Assembly (NCBI GenBank): GCA_029263055.1
Contig: JAJCYG010000042.1
Span: 27,987 to 91,986 of the forward strand
DNA: 64,000 nt
Source: Actinomycetes bacterium
GTDB taxonomy: Bacteria > Auribacterota > JAJCYG01
Reading direction: 5' to 3'
Below the pieces are notes generated by a model. That model was not told where the DNA came from, did no database searches, and was given only the letters and a program-made list of their open reading frames with translations. The translations under genes and the position numbers were made by a program. This document shows positions 58,901-64,000 of this stretch, piece after piece. Numbering within the stretch: the first letter of the stretch is position 1; each line of letters begins with the position of its first letter.

Positions 58901-59165
58901 CCCCTTCACGTGATTGAGAGGAGATTCGTTTGATTCCTTTAGCGGTTCCAATTGCTTCTTCGATTAGTTTTGTGACTAAACTTTCAATTTCTTCAGGAGC
59001 AGCATTAGCATAGTTGGTCACAACAGATAACACAGGATAAGTAATAGGGGGAAATAATTCTTGAGGCAAACGTTTGACGCAAATCAAGCCCAATAACAAT
59101 ACGGCCAGATAGATCATCATGGTCGTGACCGGTTTGGAAACAGCAAATTTGGGTAAACCCTTCAT
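55956..59165 (-). CDS. RND efflux permease (first of a tandem pair)
   Basis: A 1069-residue AcrB/SwrC-type permease of usual length, with two repeats of six membrane helices and large periplasmic loops. TM4 reads GIGMLVDAGIVVVEN: the AcrB D407 equivalent is kept and the D408 position is Ala. TM10 reads GLIVNNGIVLI, with Asn at the Lys940 position, so proton coupling must differ from AcrB in detail. A charged Lys/Asp/Arg-rich insert (residues ~255-275) lies in the periplasmic porter region. The ATG is preceded by AGGGG. It follows the fusion-protein gene after 157 bp, the only sizeable gap in the operon. Its stop overlaps the ribosome site of the next permease. Confidence 0.94.
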   Translation of the reverse strand: MKGLPKFAVSKPVTTMMIYLAVLLLGLICVKRLPQELFPPITYPVLSVVTNYANAAPEEIESLVTKLIEEAIGTAKGIKRISSQSREGVSIITVEFSWGTDIDKSSLELSQKIDLVKEQLPRDSEEPLVLKFNPYEKPILVFSVTGTLPQEDLLRYSRKVIKDKLEKLDGVASASISGGLERQILVEIDKGRLAATKIDILSVSDAISNSNLNYPAGTTKEKFYEYLIRTIGEYETIDDVRNTVVSLDLIKKEDEEEKKQNRRDDIDKRRELKTTTKYKPMILLSDVALVRDDFKEKTSHSRYNGKANISIAIQKQADANTIKTANLVLDQMKVIEQALPKGMNVEIVYNQGVFIKNSIVSVANAAWQGGVLAFIVLLFFLKDVRKSVVVATTIPLCLLITLICMYFMGISLNMLSMGGLAMGIGMLVDAGIVVVENISRHTNTLKEEARKASIDGASEVSSAVFSSTLTSVAVFLPMVFIIGIAGQLFRELALTVTFILIASYMVAITWIPRLTMKAKPEKEHSSKFFKGADIMLTTINTYYSRILDWFLANRKKGMLYVAMIFFSSLFIFPLIEKEVLPKVDQGQITINITMLTGTRLEITNKTVRAIETLILEQKVVKNVNVSVGSSRDSSGSGSVETLGSHQGRILVNLKKKRDMTSSDFIALLRNKVEQLGIPSTTDVGYVATESDFVMGEATGDAAVELLGLDYPILKGLIQQIEEEVRTYPEVVYVKNSLSQPSPETKINIRKDKAALYNLSTKDISETALLCIRGIVSSKFKEEGNEYDILVRLQEEDRNSVSGLRGIYIYSSQLDQPVPLNELATLTFGKGPSRIDRKERQRVITVSVDKTKDASKKELVEKINTFISTLTLPDNYTVKMGGDAEEVKRSFQSVIFAIILSIILIYMIMASQFESLLQPFIIMFTVPLSLIGVALTLILTGTALSVMALLGVIILGGLIVNNGIVLIQYMNDLRAEGMVLHEAVVRASKIRLRPILMTAFTTVFGLMPLSLGIGEGAQLQAPMARVIMGGIITSTFLTLVVIPVLYLASEQIKSKMKTRRMNLSELLSKS

Positions 59166-59322
59166 AGTGCCCCTGGTTTCAGCTTACTTACAAATCTGAC
59201 TGGACTTCTTTTTTGCAAATTTGCAAAGCTTGTTCTTATTAATTATTTTACCACATAAATAGAACTAACGTAAGGGAGGGGAAAAGACTACAAGTTATCT
59301 GTTTACATTAGTTTATGACTGT
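59166..59322 (-). promoter_or_regulatory. Operon-internal gap with a 16-base perfect palindrome and a possible promoter
   Basis: The 157-bp gap between fusion protein and first permease contains a perfect 16-base palindrome, TTTGCAAATTTGCAAA, at 59212-59227. Read on the minus strand, a TAAAAT hexamer (59250-59245) lies 17 bases after TTACGT (59273-59268), a weak promoter-like pair. The palindrome lies about 20-35 bases downstream of that -10, where an operator could block or tune permease expression. The palindrome is certain; the promoter and function are inferred. Confidence 0.4.
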
Positions 59323-60636
59323 CTAAAGAGACTCTTGGACTTCCACAATTTCAACTTCAGCCCCATCTTTTAAGTTTGCAGAGAGAGTCTCAATTACGAC
59401 TTGATCGCCAGCTTTGACTCCAGCATCAATTTGGATGAAGTCTGCAGAACGGTGCCCTATTTCAACAGGGGTTTGAACCACTTTGTTTTCAGTATTAATC
59501 ACAAAGATAAAAATGTCTTGTTCCTTTGTGTTTACAGCTTTGCGTGGCAAGACATAGGTGTCTGACTTTTCATATACAGTTAGTTTGACTCGAGTAAACA
59601 TACCCGGTAACAAAAGGTTTTCTGGATTTTGAATACGCGCTTTAACAGTTAAGGTACGACTTCCACCCACAGTAGGAGCAATGTTTTCAATCTCTCCAAA
59701 AAAGTCTTGCTCAGGATAGGTGTCTACTTTAACAGTCACTTTTTGACCGGGTTCAATTTTATCTAGATCTTTTTCAATGATGCCTACTTCTGCATAGACT
59801 GCGCTGATTTCAACAATGGTAGCAATCTTTTTGTTGGAGGTGACAAACTCACCCAACTCAGCTAATTTAGAGCCAATCACACCGTCCATGGGAGCGAGGA
59901 GATAGGTTTTTTCAACTTCTGACTTAGCTGACTCCATTTCAATGCGAGCCCCTTTGAGTTCTGTTTTTGCTTTTTTAACTTCTAATTTAACTTCTTCAAG
60001 TTTGTCTTTGATGATAGCACCAATTGAAAATAGTTTTTCGTGTGTGGCCAATTTTTGCTCAGCAGCTTCAACACCTGTTTGAGCCCCTTCAACTTTAACA
60101 TCTCGAAAGTCTACTTTGAGTTCAGATTCATAATGTTCGAGTTCAGCAATCACTTCACCGCGGCGAACAATATCACCTTCACGAAAGTTAAAGGTTTTAA
60201 TCACTCCGTTGGTCTCAAATTTTAAATTGGTTTCAGAAATACCTTGAATCGATCCAATGGAGTTGAGCACGTCTTGAAAGTCTTGTTTGGCAGCTTTGTA
60301 AACTTTGACTCGAGGCAAAATAGCAGCTTGTTCTTCGTTTTTCTTCTTTGCTGTTTCTTCTTTAGCAAAGAAGGGGAGTTTTTTCCAGACTTCAGCATTC
60401 TTAATGTTGAGCAAGTCAAATTTAGTGACGCCCCAAATCAAACCTAATAATCCAACAATCACTAAAATTAAAATAATCGCTTTAAGTTTTTTAAAGGAGG
60501 CTCTTTTTTGTTCGGCTATTTCAGGATCATCATCATCTACATCTCTATCTTCAAGATCTCCAAGCATGTGGGTCTCTTCTTCACTAATTTCTTCATCTTC
60601 AAAAGACTTTTTTTCTTTTTCGTCATCTGGGCTCAT
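59323..60636 (-). CDS. RND periplasmic adaptor (membrane fusion protein, HlyD/AcrA family)
   Basis: A 437-residue adaptor linking the inner-membrane pumps to the outer membrane factor. Residues 1-42 are a very acidic cytoplasmic tail. Residues ~51-71 form a single membrane anchor, so it is not a lipoprotein. Then come the barrel-sandwich half with GVIKTFNFREGDIVRRG (about 143-159), an alpha hairpin (about 175-240), the second half with LLAPMDGVIGSKLAELGEFV (about 246-265), a beta-barrel with LLPGMFTRVKL (about 345-355) and a membrane-proximal domain with VKAGDQVV near the C-terminus. The ribosome site GGGAG precedes the ATG. It lies 34 bp after the outer membrane factor gene. Confidence 0.95.
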   Translation of the reverse strand: MSPDDEKEKKSFEDEEISEEETHMLGDLEDRDVDDDDPEIAEQKRASFKKLKAIILILVIVGLLGLIWGVTKFDLLNIKNAEVWKKLPFFAKEETAKKKNEEQAAILPRVKVYKAAKQDFQDVLNSIGSIQGISETNLKFETNGVIKTFNFREGDIVRRGEVIAELEHYESELKVDFRDVKVEGAQTGVEAAEQKLATHEKLFSIGAIIKDKLEEVKLEVKKAKTELKGARIEMESAKSEVEKTYLLAPMDGVIGSKLAELGEFVTSNKKIATIVEISAVYAEVGIIEKDLDKIEPGQKVTVKVDTYPEQDFFGEIENIAPTVGGSRTLTVKARIQNPENLLLPGMFTRVKLTVYEKSDTYVLPRKAVNTKEQDIFIFVINTENKVVQTPVEIGHRSADFIQIDAGVKAGDQVVIETLSANLKDGAEVEIVEVQESL

Positions 60637-60670
60637 AATGGTTTCTCCCTACCCTCATTATAACACAACG

Positions 60671-63600
60671 CTATTTCTCAATAGCCACTACAAGTTGGTT
60701 AGTTTTGTCTGTAATTTGGTACTGCCGGTTTTGATCTAAATCAATGATAAAGGCATTAATATCTGCCCCTTTTTTGCGCAATCTAATCGATTTGATGAGA
60801 GAGTTTTCAAGCTCAACACTTGAAACTTGTGGGCCTATCGCAACAGAGCTCTCTAAGACAAATAAAATGCGTGAGGGGTTTGCCATAGGGTAACTGGCTA
60901 CATTGATAAAGCCTTCTTTATTAAAGATGACTTGCACTGTTTCAGAGCCTTCAACAACGTTAATGGATGATATTTTAAGGGCCTTCGTATTCTTGTTTAT
61001 AGAGCCATATGAGGGGATTATTCGTTGTGGAGTCTTTTTCTTAGGGTTGGAAAGTTTGCTCTCTTGTTGAATAAATGGCTCTTGAGCCATATTCTTTTTG
61101 TGGCCCTCAGGTTGAGCTTCCACAGGGTCTAAGATGGTTTCATATTCGAAAAGACCTAAGATAGGCCAACGAAAGAACTGCCATGGTTTGAATGGCGGTA
61201 ATGGTTTTTCAGGAGCCAAATCAATGCTATTTAAAAAGCCGTCACGCGTCTCTGCAGGAGTAAGAGCGTTAGCTGCTTCAGGAATCACTCTAAAAGGGGC
61301 TAAAATCTTCCAATTGTTATTGAAGGCAAGTTCTTCTTTACGTTCTTTAGCAAGTAGGTTCTCAGCTGTGATTTCTTGAGGTGGATAATTTAAGATATCT
61401 TCACCGATTTTATCTTTAGTGAGCTGAGTAAAGACTTTATAGCGTGGTTTGTTAATTGGTTTAAAGAGTTGAGCATGGAGCTCTTCAGAGACAACGCCTG
61501 TAACAGGGTTGTAATAGCCTGTGATACCGATTGCTTTATTTAAGTTGGAGATCGCGGTGTAATAAGAGGTGACTGACTGAGCTAAATTTCCTCGAGCATC
61601 ATATTTTCTAACCACGGCACGTAAGACATCTAAGAGCTGAGCTTGATTGAGTTGGGCTTGTGCTTTTAAAATTTTAACTTCTTCTTCACCTAGGCTTAAA
61701 CGGGTGACAGCTCCTTGAAGTTGAGCAAGAGCTTTTTGATATTCAAAAAAGTTTTGGCGTACTTCAAACTTAGTGGTCTTAATGGCATTTTTGTATTCAC
61801 CTTTTGCGCGCATATATTGAATTTTAGCTTCAGTGATGCCTGTTTTAGATGCGTTGTTAAAAAGTTGTAAGGTCATCTCATTAGAACCAAATTGACTTGA
61901 GGTTGTTTGACCTGCTGAAGGGACTCTGTCTTGAACAATGAAGTTATTGTCAATGGTATGCATGCCTAGTGGTTTGGTGGCACGTATACCGACAAAAAAT
62001 TCAGTCTCTAAACTAAGGTTCTCTGATTCCACAAAAAATTGGTCGTTTAAACCAATCGAAGCATTCATTTCAACACGAAAGCGATTCTGAGCTTTAGCCA
62101 CTTCTACAGCATATTTATTAAAGAGAACTTGGAGTTCAGCTAATCTAATGTCTGATCGACGCTGTAAGGCCAGTGCTAAGGTCTTTTCATAATCAATATC
62201 TAAGAGGGTATAGGTTTTTACTTCTTCAATATCAAACGCTTCATTTTCATGGAGGTTCATTAATTGTTTTAAGGTGAGGTAAGCAAGCTCTAAATCTTTT
62301 TCACCTGAAGTGACCTGAAAGTTGATGTCGTTAAATTGATTTTCAATATTTAAAAGATCGAGTTGACGAGCCAAACCAAGTTCAAATTGTTTACGGATTA
62401 AGGTTTGGGATGCTGTGGCTTCTTTGAGTAACACAATTCGATCACGAAATACCTTTTTAGCATTTGAAAGAGCAAAGTAAGATTGTTCAAGTTCAGCAAT
62501 AAAATCAGAACGTGTTTTTTCGTAGTTTTTTATAGAAACAGCCACATTGGCTTCAGCTTGACGGATAGAATTTTTAAGACGACCTCCAGTCATAATTGGG
62601 AGTTGAAATTCGGCTGTAAACTCAAGCCCTTCAAAATCTTCATCTGTCGAGACCCCTTCAGTGATTGCATTCTTTAAATTCACCCCAGGGTAACGTGCAC
62701 GCCGTGCTTCAATAAGACGCATCTTAGAGAGTTTGATCTCTTCGCGACCTACTTTAGAAGGGCCATGGTTAGAGAGCCCTAAATGAATTAAGTCTTCAAG
62801 AGCTAGCGTTCCGTAGTCGTGAACTTCTCCCTTAACAACTTGTGGAGAGGAAATGCTTTTGATGGTTGCTTCAGGTCCTGCAATGTCGGGTAAAACGGTG
62901 CGTGTTTCTTTTGCAATAGGTGCGGGTGTGACTGTTGGAAGTGTGACTATTTTTTGGGGTTCAGGGGTGACTACTTTTTTGGGAGTTGAGACTGTTTTAG
63001 GGAGGACTTCTTCTTTAATATCTTGTCCTAATTTTTCTTTAGCTCGTTTGATATAGCGCTTAGCAGCTAAATTCATAGGATCGATCTGAACAGCTTGTTC
63101 CCATTTGTTAATGGCTTCTTGATAGTTTTCTTTACGATAAAGTTTTTTACCTTGTTCTAAAAGTTTTTTACCTTTTTGCTTAGGAGTAAGAGCCACTTCT
63201 TTTTTGGGTGTGATGACTTTAGGTTTAATCTCAGGTTTGATCTTAGGCTTGATTGCTGTTGTTACCATTTTTTTAGGGAGTATAGGAGGGGCTTCAGTTA
63301 TTTTAGTTGGTTGTTCTTCAGCCTCGACAATAGTGGGAGGAGTGTCAACTAAACCAAGCTCAGCTTGTTTTTTTAGTGCCCGTTCAATATAACGTTTTGC
63401 TTTTTCATTGTTAGGATCTTTAACTAAAACTTTATTCCATTTTTTGATTGCAGGAGTGTACTTGCCTTCGCGATAAAGTAAGATGCCTTCACGTAAAAAT
63501 GCTGCAGGAGTCTTTTCTTTAGTTTGAGCTAAACTTGTTTCAGTAGGGGATTCTTTTGTTTCTCCAGAAAGTTTTTTTTCTGCTCGTTGTATGTAGCGCA

Positions 63601-63850
63601 ATGCTTTTTTGTTTTGTGGATCGAGTTTTAAAACTTCGTTCCATAAAAGGATTGCTTCACTCCATTTACCATTACGATATAATTTGGCACCCTGATCTAA
63701 TTTGCTTTGAATAGAGTCTTCTTCAGCTGCGTAGGCGGTTGAAGAAAGAGGATTTAAGGATTCAACTGTTTTGCTCAGAGTGTTGGCACAAACTGGCCCT
63801 GTGGCCACAAACAAACTGAGGGTCAAGACAGTAAGGTGATAAAGTTTCAT
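60671..63850 (-). CDS. TolC-family outer membrane efflux protein with N-terminal TPR repeats and C-terminal AMIN-like domain
   Basis: A 1059-residue protein, more than twice the usual TolC length. It has a signal peptide (residues 1-22, Val-Cys-Ala before the cut). Three TPR-type units lie at ~46-94, 116-163 and 226-274, each ending in a [KL]RYI-x-RA signature and separated by Pro/Lys-rich linkers. A Pro-rich linker leads to two outer-membrane-efflux repeats (about 345-575 and 575-800) with the long alpha-barrel helices and LARQLDLLNIENQFND. A further linker leads to a C-terminal ~105-residue beta domain resembling AMIN, a peptidoglycan/envelope-targeting domain known from AmiC and secretins. 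As first gene of the operon it is driven from the promoter just upstream. The extra domains may anchor the channel to the cell wall (inference). Confidence 0.9.
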   Translation of the reverse strand: MKLYHLTVLTLSLFVATGPVCANTLSKTVESLNPLSSTAYAAEEDSIQSKLDQGAKLYRNGKWSEAILLWNEVLKLDPQNKKALRYIQRAEKKLSGETKESPTETSLAQTKEKTPAAFLREGILLYREGKYTPAIKKWNKVLVKDPNNEKAKRYIERALKKQAELGLVDTPPTIVEAEEQPTKITEAPPILPKKMVTTAIKPKIKPEIKPKVITPKKEVALTPKQKGKKLLEQGKKLYRKENYQEAINKWEQAVQIDPMNLAAKRYIKRAKEKLGQDIKEEVLPKTVSTPKKVVTPEPQKIVTLPTVTPAPIAKETRTVLPDIAGPEATIKSISSPQVVKGEVHDYGTLALEDLIHLGLSNHGPSKVGREEIKLSKMRLIEARRARYPGVNLKNAITEGVSTDEDFEGLEFTAEFQLPIMTGGRLKNSIRQAEANVAVSIKNYEKTRSDFIAELEQSYFALSNAKKVFRDRIVLLKEATASQTLIRKQFELGLARQLDLLNIENQFNDINFQVTSGEKDLELAYLTLKQLMNLHENEAFDIEEVKTYTLLDIDYEKTLALALQRRSDIRLAELQVLFNKYAVEVAKAQNRFRVEMNASIGLNDQFFVESENLSLETEFFVGIRATKPLGMHTIDNNFIVQDRVPSAGQTTSSQFGSNEMTLQLFNNASKTGITEAKIQYMRAKGEYKNAIKTTKFEVRQNFFEYQKALAQLQGAVTRLSLGEEEVKILKAQAQLNQAQLLDVLRAVVRKYDARGNLAQSVTSYYTAISNLNKAIGITGYYNPVTGVVSEELHAQLFKPINKPRYKVFTQLTKDKIGEDILNYPPQEITAENLLAKERKEELAFNNNWKILAPFRVIPEAANALTPAETRDGFLNSIDLAPEKPLPPFKPWQFFRWPILGLFEYETILDPVEAQPEGHKKNMAQEPFIQQESKLSNPKKKTPQRIIPSYGSINKNTKALKISSINVVEGSETVQVIFNKEGFINVASYPMANPSRILFVLESSVAIGPQVSSVELENSLIKSIRLRKKGADINAFIIDLDQNRQYQITDKTNQLVVAIEK

Positions 63851-63876
63851 TTTAGCCCTAGATTCAGTATGTAATA

Positions 63877-63905
63877 AGTGTAGAATACAATATGTTGTAT
63901 GTCAA
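63877..63905 (-). promoter_or_regulatory. Promoter of the efflux operon
   Basis: Read on the minus strand, a perfect -35 TTGACA (63905-63900) is followed after exactly 17 bases by TACACT (63882-63877), 4 of 6 matches to TATAAT. It sits 27 bases upstream of the outer membrane factor ATG. No other promoter of this quality was seen in the window. Confidence 0.75.
63885..63900. promoter_or_regulatory. Probable operator in the promoter spacer
   Basis: ATACAA-TATG-TTGTAT is a 6-4-6 perfect inverted repeat that fills the spacer between -35 and -10. Sites of this shape and place are typical of TetR- or MarR-type repressors of RND operons. No regulator gene is visible in the window; one may lie beyond the right edge. 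Confidence 0.6.
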
Positions 63906-63954
63906 ATCGTTTTTTGACCTGAATTTGTTCTAAGCCAGGATGGGAGAATAGGAA

Positions 63955-64000
63955 ATGCTTGCTTTTTTAAAGGAGGGCCGATACACTTTTTCGGCAATGA
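63955..64000 (+). CDS. Possible start of a divergent gene, cut by the right edge
   Basis: An ATG at 63955 preceded by GGGAG (63943-63947) opens a frame of 15 codons to the edge (MLAFLKEGRYTFSAM). An alternative ATG at 63997 lies about 20 bases after AGGAGG. Too short to identify. It is divergent from the efflux operon and could share the operator region. Confidence 0.3.
   Translation, partial: MLAFLKEGRYTFSAM

Overview
The window looks like a chromosomal piece of an AT-rich, Gram-negative bacterium. A giant reading frame that enters from the left edge fills more than three quarters of it. A single frame of this size, with YD repeats, very long helical stretches, several membrane blocks and SecA-like ATPase modules, resembles the giant proteins reported from Omnitrophota (PVC superphylum). 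That placement is an inference from recalled literature; no ribosomal or phylogenetic marker gene is present to confirm it.

Layout. (1) 2-49090, plus strand: the C-terminal 16,362 residues of one giant protein whose start lies upstream of the window. In order it has an Asn/Gln-rich N-terminal part with a duplicated beta module, a YD-repeat region with a ~109-residue composite repeat, Gly/Ala-rich hydrophobic blocks, about 16 kb of Gln/Ala-rich helical repeats, a second hydrophobic block, a Lys/Glu-rich helical region, a degenerate SecA-like ATPase, a helical stretch, a beta-rich island, a well-preserved SecA-like ATPase, long coiled-coil stretches, a TPR-like segment with a membrane segment, and a helical, acidic tail. 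I found no cysteine when reading it through. (2) 49114-52021, plus strand: two small genes follow the giant gene closely. One is an apparently secreted atypical kinase-like protein. The other is an exported protein with TraB/Tiki/ChaN-like motifs. All three probably share one transcript. (3) 52022-52582: a convergent gap holding two large, nested, imperfect palindromes. The 3' ends of both flanking genes switch to C-ending codons as they approach it. (4) 52583-63850, minus strand: a four-gene tripartite efflux operon (TPR-TolC-AMIN outer membrane factor, membrane fusion protein, two tandem RND permeases). It is driven from a TTGACA promoter whose spacer is a 6-4-6 palindrome, a likely repressor site. 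(5) 63955 to the right edge: the possible start of a divergent gene.

How it may work. The giant protein is probably envelope-associated or extracellular: it lacks Cys, has YD repeats and has several hydrophobic blocks. The most unusual feature is two SecA-type ATPase modules inside the same chain, since SecA is normally a free cytoplasmic motor. The co-transcribed secreted kinase-like and Tiki-like proteins are candidates for modifying or maturing the giant protein outside the cytoplasm. The RND system is a separate envelope-spanning exporter. The functional coupling of the first three genes is inference from gene order only.
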